36,840 bases of DNA from an uncultured Bacteroidales bacterium (GTDB lineage Bacteria; Bacteroidota; Bacteroidia; Bacteroidales; UBA932). Shown here piece by piece: positions 1 to 7,517 of the stretch. The notes under the pieces are model-generated. The model did no database searches, was not told the DNA's origin, and saw nothing but the letters and a program-made list of their open reading frames with translations. Position numbers and translations under genes: made by a program. The DNA lies in assembly GCA_946616285.1 (NCBI GenBank), contig CAMOIT010000008.1:1-36840 (forward strand), read 5' to 3'. Every line of letters starts with the position of its first letter. Position 1 is the first letter of the stretch.

Positions 1-783
1 TAGGGCACCGGCGGAAGAAGGAAGCCCGGCGGGAGCACCTTCGGAAGTGGCACCGGAAGGGGCCACAGGGAATGGATCGTTATGCTGCGAGCCGCGCATG
101 GCGGAGGCGGCAAAGCCGTCCCCGAACTCTATGCCGCGAACGCCCGGAATGGAGAAAACGGCATGGGATACGAGAGACTCCACACTGTCCCAGAAGGGTT
201 CTCCAAGTCCTACGGGCAGGCCCTCTACAGCGCATTCCACCACGGCTCCGAGGGAATCTCCGTCGGCAATGGCCGACTCCAGCAGCCCTTTCCAGGCCGA
301 AGCATCAGAACTTCCTCCAAGCGAAACAATGGCGGCATGGAACCTTACAGAAGGAAGCATTAGTTTGGCAATCACGCCGGCGGCGACAACGCCAAGTGTG
401 AGCCTGCCGCTGAAATGCCCGCCGCCGCGGGGGTCGTTGAAACCGCCGTACTTTATATTGGCGACAAAATCGGCATGACCCGGGCGCGGATGCTCCCTGA
501 AACCGGCATAATCCGAGGACCGGGTATTCTGGTTACGGAAAAGAATGGTTATCGGCGCACCGGTAGTATGTCCCTCAAATACGCCGGAAACAATCTCCGG
601 GAGGTCGTCTTCCACGCGCGGAGTTGTGCCGAAAGCCCCAGCCTTCCTGCGCAGAAGGTCTTCGGCAAAATCGGCCGGGGACAAAGGAATCCCGGGGCGT
701 ACGCCGTCCACAGTTACGCCAACATAAGGCCCGTGGGATTCGCCGAAAATGCTGATTCTGAAGTGCTTGCCAAAAGTATTCAT
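1..783 (-). CDS. aroC: Chorismate synthase, C-terminus cut by window edge
   Basis: Last enzyme of the shikimate pathway: it turns 5-enolpyruvylshikimate-3-phosphate into chorismate using reduced FMN. The visible 261 codons begin MNTFGKHFRISIFGESHG, the family's N-terminal signature, and contain the conserved RPGHAD and the GGGHFSGR stretch. The frame is open to base 1, so the C-terminal part is missing from the window. The ATG (783-781) overlaps the stop of the upstream aroD-aroA gene by four bases (ATGA), which implies translational coupling. After the conserved RGSQHNDPF near residue 240 comes a Pro/Ala/Gly/Ser-rich stretch where the family normally has a short loop before its next glycine-rich motif. 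This looks like a small insertion, but the following motif lies outside the window. The assignment is firm from the motifs and operon context. Confidence 0.95.
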   Translation of the reverse strand, partial: MNTFGKHFRISIFGESHGPYVGVTVDGVRPGIPLSPADFAEDLLRRKAGAFGTTPRVEDDLPEIVSGVFEGHTTGAPITILFRNQNTRSSDYAGFREHPRPGHADFVANIKYGGFNDPRGGGHFSGRLTLGVVAAGVIAKLMLPSVRFHAAIVSLGGSSDASAWKGLLESAIADGDSLGAVVECAVEGLPVGLGEPFWDSVESLVSHAVFSIPGVRGIEFGDGFAASAMRGSQHNDPFPVAPSGATSEGAPAGLPSSAGAL

Positions 784-2756
784 AGTCTGTCGAAAAGTTC
801 ACCGAAAGTAGGGAAGGACTTGGCCACGCAGGTCTCGTCGTCAATCAAAACCGGCGACGAAGCGCCCAGGGATGCCACTTTCAAGGCCATCACCATGCGG
901 TGGTCGCCGTGGGAGGGGAAGGAGCCGCCGCGTAGCATGGAGCCGGTGGCAATGCGCTGCGTCAGTCCCATGCCGCTGATTATCATCCTGTCGCCGTCAA
1001 TCGTCACAGGAACGCCCATACGTCCGAGCATATCCTCAATCGCAGCGGCCCTGTCTGTCTCTTTATGTCTAAGCCGCTCAACGCCGTAAAGCTCGCTATC
1101 CCCGGGGCAGAACGCCGCCAGCACGGCAACGATGGGGAACAGGTCCGGGCAGTTGTTCAGGTCGGCCCGGAAAGGGCTCAGGGGCGCACGGTGCACGCGG
1201 ATAGCGCCGGTAGGGCTTTCCAGCTGCGACATGCCGGCGCCTGCCTCCATAAGGATGTCCATGATGGAAATATCGGCCTGAAGACTCTGTGTATCAAGAC
1301 CTTCCACCTCTACTTCGCCAAAAATAGCACCCGCCACAAGGAAGGGCGCCGCTCCGGACCAGTCGGCCTCGATAGCAAAATCCGCGGCCTTATAGCGCTG
1401 CCAGCCTTTGATGCGGAAATTCACGCCGGTGCAAAGGCTCCAGTCCTGTGTTTCCAGAAAATCGTCGTCGCCTTCCATTTCCGATCCGATGTGTATGCCG
1501 AATTTCTTGAGCACGTCCACCGTGATGAAAAGGTAAGGGATGCTCTTGGGCTCGCTTACGTAAAGAACTGATTTACCGTTAAGTAGCGGTAGTGCTGCAA
1601 GAAGGCCGGAGATTAGCTGCGAGCCTCCTTTCCCGGAAACTTCGCCGCGTCCGGGGATAAGGGGGCCTGCTACGGAAAGAGGAAGAGTGCAATCTTCCCT
1701 TCGGCCCTGCGACAGCGTCCTTTCCGGGTACAGCCTTGTGCCGAAAGCCGCCATAATGTCGTGCGCTCCCGTCAGAGGCCTGTTCAGCAGCGTTTTTTCG
1801 CCCGTAACCCTTACCTGTCCGCGTGCCGATGCAGCCAACACAGGAATCATCATCCGGGTAAGGAAGCCGGATTCGCCGGTATGGATTTCCGTGATGTCCA
1901 AACTGCCTGGAGCAGCTCCTATTCCTGTGATAACAAGCTCACTGCCATTTACTTCCACCTTTGCTCCAAGCGCTCTCGCGGCGCCAATGGCGCTCTCGTT
2001 GTCCCCGCATTGGGAGTAACCTTCCAGATGTGAGGTGCCTTCTGCAAGGCCAGCCGCAATGATTGCCCTTTGCGCAAAACTCTTGGACGAAGGCATCTTG
2101 AGCCCGCCGGCTTTTACAAAGCGGAAGCCGCCGTAAAGTTTGTCGGCCATTTCCGAAGTGGTCCACTGCCCTGGTGCCGTGGCATCTTCTTCGCTTACGC
2201 AGGCGTAGGTGAAAGGTGCACCCAGCCTCAGCGCTTCCAGCCGGGATTCGCGCCCGTCCGGACCCATGCAGAATGCCACCAGCGTACCTGGCGCGGCGTC
2301 TTTGTAAAGCGCTGCAATAACCTTGTTGTCGGCCTTGGAAGTGGCTGTAGTGACTATTTTAACTACTTCACCGCCGAAACTTCCGGCCCTTTCCAGGATA
2401 GATTGAAGCACAGGCAGGGGAGGCGTGTTTTCGAAGTTATGATATGAACGGATGAGCACGGTGCCGTATTCGCGGCAGGCCTGGCGGATGCGACGGCCAA
2501 CTGCAGCGGGCGCTTCCATTTCAAGGTCCACGTACTTGGCGCCTGCAATTATCGCTCTTTCAAGCAGTTCCGGTGCCTGTGGCTCTTCGGAAAGGCGGCA
2601 GGTGGCGATAAGGGGAACGTCCGAATCGGAGAACAATACGTCTATGTCGTCGTCCTCCAAAGGACAGCGGTCCAGACGGATTTCCGCCATCTCAAGATGT
2701 TCCAGCAGCTCCTGGATCTGAGACAGTTCCTTATTTTGTATCGAAGTGCAAATCAT
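780..2756 (-). CDS. Fused 3-dehydroquinate dehydratase (type I) - EPSP synthase
   Basis: 658 aa protein joining two shikimate-pathway enzymes. Residues 1 to about 210 are a type I dehydroquinase (AroD): SYHNF holds the catalytic His106, VVKIV the Schiff-base Lys133, and the domain ends with DATAPGQW. Residues from about 211 are EPSP synthase (AroA). Visible active-site motifs include SSKSFAQR (Lys225, Arg230), NRPLTG, GSQLISGLL, a Pro-Asp near the C-terminal domain's start, RHKETDR, GDHRM and AKSFPTF. The two domains are non-adjacent pathway steps. The PEP-site loop, GNAGTAMRP in E. coli, reads GESGFLTRMM here (294-303). The gene starts inside the last 26 bases of aroB and ends in an ATGA overlap with aroC. 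Both halves keep their key residues, so both activities are expected (inference). The start is supported because MICTSIQ matches the normal AroD N-terminus. Confidence 0.95.
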   Translation of the reverse strand: MICTSIQNKELSQIQELLEHLEMAEIRLDRCPLEDDDIDVLFSDSDVPLIATCRLSEEPQAPELLERAIIAGAKYVDLEMEAPAAVGRRIRQACREYGTVLIRSYHNFENTPPLPVLQSILERAGSFGGEVVKIVTTATSKADNKVIAALYKDAAPGTLVAFCMGPDGRESRLEALRLGAPFTYACVSEEDATAPGQWTTSEMADKLYGGFRFVKAGGLKMPSSKSFAQRAIIAAGLAEGTSHLEGYSQCGDNESAIGAARALGAKVEVNGSELVITGIGAAPGSLDITEIHTGESGFLTRMMIPVLAASARGQVRVTGEKTLLNRPLTGAHDIMAAFGTRLYPERTLSQGRREDCTLPLSVAGPLIPGRGEVSGKGGSQLISGLLAALPLLNGKSVLYVSEPKSIPYLFITVDVLKKFGIHIGSEMEGDDDFLETQDWSLCTGVNFRIKGWQRYKAADFAIEADWSGAAPFLVAGAIFGEVEVEGLDTQSLQADISIMDILMEAGAGMSQLESPTGAIRVHRAPLSPFRADLNNCPDLFPIVAVLAAFCPGDSELYGVERLRHKETDRAAAIEDMLGRMGVPVTIDGDRMIISGMGLTQRIATGSMLRGGSFPSHGDHRMVMALKVASLGASSPVLIDDETCVAKSFPTFGELFDRL

Positions 2757-3705
2757 TGGGGTTCAACTGTTTAAAAGCATATTCGCCGGGCCTTGCCGGA
2801 ATCACGAACTTCACTTTTCCGTCGGCGCCTGACTTCTTGTCTTTCGCCATGGCTTCCTTTAGCTGCGCAAGGCTATAATGGCATTCCACAGGCAGCCCGG
2901 CCTTGGCAAAATCGGCTTTCAGGCGCTCTGTAAGGCCCTTTTCAGACATGCCGATGCTCTCTCCAAGCCTTGCGGCAAGTACGATTCCCATAGCAACTGC
3001 TTCGCCGTGGGTGATGCTTCCGCGGGCCTCATGCTCTATCGCATGGCCGAATGTATGGCCCAGGTTCAGGCAGGCACGCTCGCCTTTTTCGAAGGGATCG
3101 CGTTCCACCACGGCTTCCTTTATTGCCGCGGCTTTGGCTATGAGTTCCTGCGTCGGACCGTCTTCCAGCGCTTTCAGATAGGCTTTTTCATCGGCCAGGA
3201 GGAAGGTTTTCAGCATTTCGGCCATGCCGCTTTTAAGCTGCCTTTCCGGGAGGGTTTTCAGGACTTCGGCGCAGATGAAGGTGCTTTCGGGCATGTGGAA
3301 TGCGCCGATCATGTTCTTGTAGCCGTCCAGGTTGGCGCCGGTTTTTCCGCCGATGGCAGCGTCCACCTGGCCCAGGAGCGTCGTTGGGAAGGCGCACCAG
3401 CGTATACCCCTTTTGTATATGGCGGCGGCAAAGCCTGCAAGGTCGGTGGTGATGCCTCCGCCGATGGCGATTATAATGGCGCTTCGGCTTGCTTCGGCCT
3501 CAATCAGCTGACGCTCAATTGCTTCCACGGTTTCAAGCGTCTTCAGTTCTTCCGACGTGTCGATTGAAATGACACCTTTTACGCTGGTTGATTTGGCCAC
3601 TTCTTCCGCCACCCACGCCACATTGCGGTCGTGGATAAGGAAGATTTCCCGTTCGTCTTTAAGCGACAGGCCGATATCGGCGATATGCACAAGTTCTTTT
3701 GTCAT
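2731..3705 (-). CDS. aroB: 3-dehydroquinate synthase
   Basis: Second shikimate-pathway enzyme: cyclises DAHP to 3-dehydroquinate using NAD and a divalent metal. 324 aa. The NAD-binding IGGGITTDLAG is at 81-91, the active-site PTTLLGQVDAAIGGKTG at 107-123, and KNMIGAFH at 130-137. Expected metal ligands are Glu163, His217 (NLGHTFGHAIE) and His233 (HGE). The protein is somewhat shorter than usual (about 350-360 aa), the difference lying at the N-terminus. I chose ATG 3705 because it forms an ATGA overlap with the upstream gene and the longer in-frame extension has no family-like sequence. Its stop lies inside the next gene, a 26-base overlap. It belongs to a four-gene operon read toward aroC. 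Confidence 0.95.
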   Translation of the reverse strand: MTKELVHIADIGLSLKDEREIFLIHDRNVAWVAEEVAKSTSVKGVISIDTSEELKTLETVEAIERQLIEAEASRSAIIIAIGGGITTDLAGFAAAIYKRGIRWCAFPTTLLGQVDAAIGGKTGANLDGYKNMIGAFHMPESTFICAEVLKTLPERQLKSGMAEMLKTFLLADEKAYLKALEDGPTQELIAKAAAIKEAVVERDPFEKGERACLNLGHTFGHAIEHEARGSITHGEAVAMGIVLAARLGESIGMSEKGLTERLKADFAKAGLPVECHYSLAQLKEAMAKDKKSGADGKVKFVIPARPGEYAFKQLNPNDLHFDTK

Positions 3706-4328
3706 GCCAGGATAAGTTCGCCGAAGAATTCCGGACGGTGGAAGTCGGGCTTGGGAGTGCCTACGGGCGCCCAGCTCAGGTAGTGGGGATGCGCCGTGAG
3801 GTCTCCGCATTTATACATGTTGGCACGGAGGGTTGCAGGTGCCTCGGACAGGCCGATGATTTCGAAGGGGATGACAAGCCCTACCCTCCAGTTCCAGATA
3901 CCGCCTTTATTGTCGACAGGCTCATGTATGTTTAATGACCTTATTCTGCCGACCTTTGCCAGTACCTCTTCCGGGAGCTTTGTACGGCCTTCCCTTCCTG
4001 GGCCGTTCGCCGCCAGAAGATAACCTCCGGCGTTTACCTCGAAGTTGTAATAATCCTCCCTTCCGGGCACCTGGATGAAGATTTCGCAGGTGCTGTCCTC
4101 CCAGCTTCGGCCGTTGTCCTGAAGGTTCTGTACCCTCAGGTCCAGCCCGCTTACGCGGAAATCCACAACCAGCGCCTTGTCCGTGTGCGCAATGCGTCCG
4201 GCACAGAACGGCGCGTAAGGGAAAGCTTCCGGCCAGCCGATCTGGTCTACTTTAAAACTTGCACCTTTCGTTTCCAGCGCAGTATCCAGGTCATCTGCAG
4301 AGATAAGCGGTATATTAAGAGTTTTCAT
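3702..4328 (-). CDS. CBM9-like (DOMON-type) domain protein
   Basis: 208 aa protein, first gene of the aroB operon. The sequence has features of the carbohydrate-binding family 9-like domain found alone in many Bacteroidota. These include WPEAFPYAPFCAGRIAH near the N-terminus, a central SWEDSTCEIFIQ followed by YYNFEVNAGG, and a C-terminal YLSWAPVGTPKPDFHRPEFFG. No signal peptide is visible, so it is probably cytoplasmic, which is odd for a glycan-binding fold; ligand and role are unknown. ATG 4328 is preferred over the upstream in-frame extension because a -7 element (4347-4354) lies inside that extension, 18 bases upstream. The last four bases overlap aroB. It may simply share the promoter with the aromatic pathway; nothing in the sequence links it to shikimate chemistry. 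Confidence 0.75.
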   Translation of the reverse strand: MKTLNIPLISADDLDTALETKGASFKVDQIGWPEAFPYAPFCAGRIAHTDKALVVDFRVSGLDLRVQNLQDNGRSWEDSTCEIFIQVPGREDYYNFEVNAGGYLLAANGPGREGRTKLPEEVLAKVGRIRSLNIHEPVDNKGGIWNWRVGLVIPFEIIGLSEAPATLRANMYKCGDLTAHPHYLSWAPVGTPKPDFHRPEFFGELILA

Positions 4329-4346
4329 GCTCGCGTTATATTTATG

Positions 4347-4354
4347 CAAAAATA
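4347..4354 (-). promoter_or_regulatory. Promoter -7 element for the aroB operon
   Basis: Reads TATTTTTG on the - strand, matching the Bacteroidota TAnnTTTG element, 18 bases upstream of the CBM9-like start. It is arranged divergently with the acyltransferase promoter 22 bases away. Confidence 0.7.
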
Positions 4355-4375
4355 AGCAAAAGATACAAAAAGTGC

Positions 4376-4383
4376 TATCTTTG
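4376..4383 (+). promoter_or_regulatory. Promoter -7 element for the acyltransferase gene
   Basis: Perfect TATCTTTG only five bases before the ATG at 4389, so the predicted transcript has almost no 5' leader. Confidence 0.75.
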
Positions 4384-4388
4384 CATCT

Positions 4389-5540
4389 ATGAAACGAGAA
4401 ATATGGCTTGATTTCTTGCGGGTTACGGCCTGCTTTCTGGTGATGACCGTGCATGCCACGGAGCCGTTTTACCTTGGCGGAGACGGTACACTGGTGTTGT
4501 CACCGGCCGATACCTTCTGGGTGTCCGTCTTCGAAGGCCTTGCCCGCTGCTGCGTGCCGCTGTTTGTCATCGCATCGGGCTACCTTCAGCTGCCGCTGCA
4601 CTATTCCACTGGAGAGTTCTTCCGCCGCAGGGCCGTTCGCATAATCATTCCGATGATTATCTGGACGCTGGTATATGCGTTTGTCTGGGGCGAACCAGTG
4701 GCCAACCTGAAGGGCCTGCTGCTCAATTTCAACTACGCGGCCGGGCACCTATGGTTTGTGTATATGCTGTTGGGACTGTACCTGATTATGCCGCTGCTGT
4801 CGCCCTGGCTGGCCACCGTCTCCTGCAGGGAGCTCTTGGTGTATCTTGGCATCTGGGCGCTTACGCTGCTTATCCCATTTGTCCGTGAAAGCGCAGGAGG
4901 CATGGCCCCGGTGATTTACGCCCGCGACGGCCTTCCGGCCCCGGCGCTGTTCCCGCTCTGGGGAGAGGCTTCGTGGAATCCCTTCGGCCTGTTCTATTAT
5001 GTCAGCGGCTTTGTTGGATATCTGCTTCTGGGCGTCTGGATAAGGCGTTTCATGCCTGTCGGCAAGGCTGTCCGCACCCTGGGATGGACCATATTCCTGC
5101 TCGGCTTTATCTGGACCTGCTTCGGCTTTATGCAGCGCATCTTCACCGGCGGTTACTTCCCGGTCGAAGGCTCCGTGGAACTGGCCGTTTCCTGGGAAGC
5201 AGCCATAGCCTTCTGCGGCCTTCCCGTGGCTCTTTCGGCCTTCGGCCTAACGCTGGCCTTCCGCTCAGAGAATTGCGAAGAGACCTTCTTCTACCGGCAC
5301 ATCGTCCTGCCCTTGTCCAAGGCGGGTTACGGGATGTACCTGATGCACATGCTGGTGCTGGCCAGCGTATCGGCCTGGCTCCGCTCCAGCCTGGGTACTG
5401 GTTACGACGGCCTTCTTGGGCCGATATGGACCACCCCGGTTGAAATCCTCCTCACTGCACTGCTCTCGTTCATTGCCACCGGCCTCCTAGCCGTCCTCAT
5501 CCGCCGCATCCCCAAAGTTGGGACTTGGATTATGGGTTGA
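4389..5540 (+). CDS. Membrane acyltransferase (acyltransferase 3 family)
   Basis: 383 aa integral membrane protein with about ten hydrophobic segments spread over its length. The start MKREIWLDFLRVTACFLVMTVH, with the family's conserved histidine at the end of the first helix, is characteristic of acyltransferase 3 (OafA/WecH-like) proteins. These move acetyl, succinyl or similar groups onto sugars of cell-surface glycans from the cytoplasmic membrane. The substrate cannot be read from the sequence. The gene stands alone: a near-leaderless promoter lies just upstream, and a small convergent ORF begins nine bases after its stop. No polysaccharide gene cluster surrounds it. The family is confident, the acceptor unknown. 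Confidence 0.85.
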   Translation: MKREIWLDFLRVTACFLVMTVHATEPFYLGGDGTLVLSPADTFWVSVFEGLARCCVPLFVIASGYLQLPLHYSTGEFFRRRAVRIIIPMIIWTLVYAFVWGEPVANLKGLLLNFNYAAGHLWFVYMLLGLYLIMPLLSPWLATVSCRELLVYLGIWALTLLIPFVRESAGGMAPVIYARDGLPAPALFPLWGEASWNPFGLFYYVSGFVGYLLLGVWIRRFMPVGKAVRTLGWTIFLLGFIWTCFGFMQRIFTGGYFPVEGSVELAVSWEAAIAFCGLPVALSAFGLTLAFRSENCEETFFYRHIVLPLSKAGYGMYLMHMLVLASVSAWLRSSLGTGYDGLLGPIWTTPVEILLTALLSFIATGLLAVLIRRIPKVGTWIMG

Positions 5541-5549
5541 GCAAGCTCC

Positions 5550-5708
5550 TTAGTTATGTATGCGTAGATACTCTGACGTCTTGAGCCCATCCACCGCCTG
5601 AAGGCCGATAGCAGTTCTCCACGCCTGTGCACGCTCCTTCTGTCCGGCTTCTCCCTGCCGGATATACTGGTCGAAATCCAGATATAACTGTTTGTACTCT
5701 TTGACCAT
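5550..5708 (-). CDS. Orphan VbhA-like antitoxin fragment (52 aa)
   Basis: Short ORF in the gap between the acyltransferase and CotH genes. Its translation contains YIRQGEAGQKERAQAW, then RTAIGLQAVDGLKTSEYL. From memory this closely resembles the VbhA-type antitoxin segment at the N-terminus of Bacteroidota Fic/DOC proteins, which usually continues with a helix carrying the inhibitory (S/T)xxxE(G/N) motif. Here the frame stops four residues after SEYL, before that helix would begin. No Fic domain lies nearby. An intact -7 element sits 22 bases upstream, so it may be expressed. It may be a truncated remnant of a Fic gene or a free-standing small protein. I am fairly sure of the resemblance and unsure of function. 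Confidence 0.5.
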   Translation of the reverse strand: MVKEYKQLYLDFDQYIRQGEAGQKERAQAWRTAIGLQAVDGLKTSEYLRIHN

Positions 5709-5730
5709 AGTAGCTGCTATCAGTAATACA

Positions 5731-5738
5731 CAAAGATA
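5731..5738 (-). promoter_or_regulatory. Promoter -7 element for the VbhA-like ORF
   Basis: Perfect TATCTTTG on the - strand, 22 bases before the small ORF's ATG; a second match (TATTTTTG) lies at 5740-5747. Confidence 0.6.
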
Positions 5739-5801
5739 TCAAAAATAATCGGGAAAGATAACTCAATAAAAAACAAGGTTTTATTATCGACAATAAATTA
5801 C

Positions 5802-5809
5802 TACTTTTG
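5802..5809 (+). promoter_or_regulatory. Promoter -7 element for the CotH-like gene
   Basis: TACTTTTG, 25 bases before the ATG at 5835, in an AT-rich stretch. Confidence 0.65.
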
Positions 5810-5834
5810 CAGTAATAAGCCATGGATTATCTTA

Positions 5835-7205
5835 ATGATAAAGCATATCGGCATATTCCTGTCAGTTCTGCTTCTTTTCTCGGCCTGTGAGAAGAAGCAG
5901 ATTATTGACGGAGGTGGTGTGCCCGCACCCTCCGGTGCCGATTATCTCTTTGACGACACGCAGCTTCCCATTCTGAGCATTTCGATTAGCCAGGACGAGT
6001 GGAACCGTCTCCTTAGCCTGTACGACAAAGATTCGCACAACCACAGCTATGTGAAATGCTCCTCCGTTACCCTTGAGCGCGAAGGTGCGTCTTTCCGCAG
6101 CGAGGACGTGGGCCTCAGACTCCGGGGACAGAGCTCCAGGCGGCGGCCGCAGGGCAAAAGCGGAAACTTCCATCACGTCCATTTCGGCCTCAATTGCCGC
6201 ATATATTCGGATAAGGGAGACATTGCCGGAATCAGGCGAATCAACCTGAAATACGCCAAGGAGGATCCATCCTACATAAGGGAACACTTCTGCTACGACT
6301 TGCTTTCCAGGTATGGCGTATGGACTGCCCCACGCAGTTCCTGGTGCAGGCTTTACCTGAATATCGGCCAGGGGGCTTCTGTGTATTATGGCGTTTACCT
6401 GATGACCGAATCCATCGACCGGCAATATGTCAAGCGCCGGCCCCAGTTTGGCGGGGAGGATGGTTTCCTATGGAAATGCGCCTGGGGCTCCAACCTTCGC
6501 GACAAGGACGACGGACGCTTCCACTTTGACAACAACTCTTCTGACACCTATGCCTACGATCTGAAGGATGACGATCCAGATCAGTTTGCGACTGCCAAGG
6601 CACAGATTAAAGACTTTATCACCAAGCTTAACTCTCTCAATGGGGCCGACTTCTCCAACTGGATCCAGAAGGTATGTGATGTAGACCTGCTGCTAAAGAT
6701 GCACGCCGCCAACGTCGCCCTGGGGCACTGGGACGACTACTGGAACAATATGAACAACTACTATCTGTACTTCAATAGCCGGGATTCCCAGAATTACAGG
6801 GTGTATATGCTGCCTTTCGACTACGACAACACCCTGGGAACGTCACATAATTGCGGTGTTCAGAAAGACTCCGGACGGCAGGACCCCTATAACTGGGGCC
6901 TTAAGGAATGCGTCCTGCTTTATAAGATACTTGCGGTAAGTGATTTCAAGGCAAAGTACACGGCGTATCTTAAAGACTTTGCCAGCGTCGACAATCAATG
7001 GACCGGGCAGCTTCAAAGCTCTTCCCGCATACGTTCCTGGCAGAATTTCCTGAATCCATACGTCAAGAATGACACCGGAGAGGACGGCGTAATCCGTGAC
7101 GCCCCGGCCTCCTGGGGCAATCGCCCCCAATACCGCCTCCTTGAAGACGGTGCCAACAACTGGTTCAAAGTCAAAGCCGGATCTATAGCCTCTTGGATAA
7201 AATAA
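5835..7205 (+). CDS. CotH kinase-family lipoprotein
   Basis: 456 aa predicted lipoprotein. The signal peptide ends in a lipobox (LLLFSAC, Cys18), so the mature protein should be lipid-anchored outside the cytoplasmic membrane. The body matches the CotH family, atypical protein kinases first known from spore coats. GLRLRGQSS comes early, then RINLKYAKEDPSYIRE and the conserved YYGVYLMTESID. A later LPFDYDNTLG likely carries the metal-binding acidic residues. Secreted CotH proteins are frequent in Bacteroidota, but their substrates are mostly unknown. It is monocistronic, with its own promoter and a strong hairpin terminator just after the stop. The family is clear; kinase activity here is inferred. 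Confidence 0.85.
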   Translation: MIKHIGIFLSVLLLFSACEKKQIIDGGGVPAPSGADYLFDDTQLPILSISISQDEWNRLLSLYDKDSHNHSYVKCSSVTLEREGASFRSEDVGLRLRGQSSRRRPQGKSGNFHHVHFGLNCRIYSDKGDIAGIRRINLKYAKEDPSYIREHFCYDLLSRYGVWTAPRSSWCRLYLNIGQGASVYYGVYLMTESIDRQYVKRRPQFGGEDGFLWKCAWGSNLRDKDDGRFHFDNNSSDTYAYDLKDDDPDQFATAKAQIKDFITKLNSLNGADFSNWIQKVCDVDLLLKMHAANVALGHWDDYWNNMNNYYLYFNSRDSQNYRVYMLPFDYDNTLGTSHNCGVQKDSGRQDPYNWGLKECVLLYKILAVSDFKAKYTAYLKDFASVDNQWTGQLQSSSRIRSWQNFLNPYVKNDTGEDGVIRDAPASWGNRPQYRLLEDGANNWFKVKAGSIASWIK

Positions 7206-7220
7206 AAGTGAAGGGCACCA

Positions 7221-7247
7221 AAAAAGCATCGCGGAGGCGATGCTTTT
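7221..7247. terminator. Bidirectional hairpin terminator
   Basis: GCATCGC and GCGATGC pair around a GGAG loop, with five A before and five T after. It can end the CotH transcript on + and the tRNA-Leu transcript on -. Confidence 0.85.
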
Positions 7248-7252
7248 TCGCG

Positions 7253-7336
7253 TGCCCGGAGCGGGAATCGAACCCGCACGGTATTGCTACCACAGGATTT
7301 TGAGTCCAGCGCGTCTACCAATTCCGCCATCTGGGC
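7253..7336 (-). tRNA. tRNA-Leu (anticodon CAA)
   Basis: 84-nt cloverleaf. The acceptor arm GCCCAGA pairs with TCCGGGC (one A-C mismatch at the fifth pair). The D-arm region GGCGGAATTGGTAGACGC is typical of tRNA-Leu. The anticodon loop CTCAAAA reads codon TTG, a long variable arm follows, and the T arm is GCGGGTTCGATTCCCGC. The 3' CCA is not encoded. No integrase gene or duplicated tRNA end nearby suggests use as an attachment site. Confidence 0.95.
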
Positions 7337-7350
7337 AAGGATGTAGACTG

Positions 7351-7358
7351 CAAATTTA
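7351..7358 (-). promoter_or_regulatory. Promoter -7 element for tRNA-Leu
   Basis: TAAATTTG on the - strand, 14 bases before the tRNA 5' end. Confidence 0.65.
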
Positions 7359-7410
7359 TGGTAAAATCGGCTAATTGCCAAATTTATTGTTTGGGCTTTC
7401 CCGTGAATTG

Positions 7411-7510
7411 ACGGTCTCGGTCACGTTTTCGACCGTTTTCTTGCCCTTCGTCGTCACAACCGACGGCGAAGGGCACGTTTTGGGGCATTTTTCGGCCCGA
7501 GACCGTCACG
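7411..7510. repeat. Palindromic intergenic repeat, copy A
   Basis: A 100-bp element bounded by perfect 11-bp inverted ends, GACGGTCTCGG (7411-7421) and CCGAGACCGTC (7498-7508). Inside, CCCTTCGTCGTC and GACGGCGAAGGG (7445-7474) form a 12-bp hairpin. A related element in the opposite orientation lies at 8918-9073. The two share blocks such as GAAAAATGCCCCAAAAC and GACGAAGGGCAAGAAAACGG. Short ORFs crossing it exist on both strands, but none looks like a protein. It resembles a dispersed non-coding repeat family; the family name is unknown to me. Confidence 0.7.
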
Positions 7511-7517
7511 ACGACAC

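Noticed and set aside
5554..5823. 89-codon - strand frame covering the acyltransferase-CotH gap
   Set aside because: It crosses two -7 elements and has no recognisable sequence; the alternative 52-codon frame at 5550-5708 matches VbhA-type antitoxins.
7213..7336. tRNA-Leu as an attachment site, because GGGCAC upstream mirrors the tRNA 3' end
   Set aside because: The match is only six bases and inverted, with no integrase or direct repeat of the tRNA end nearby.
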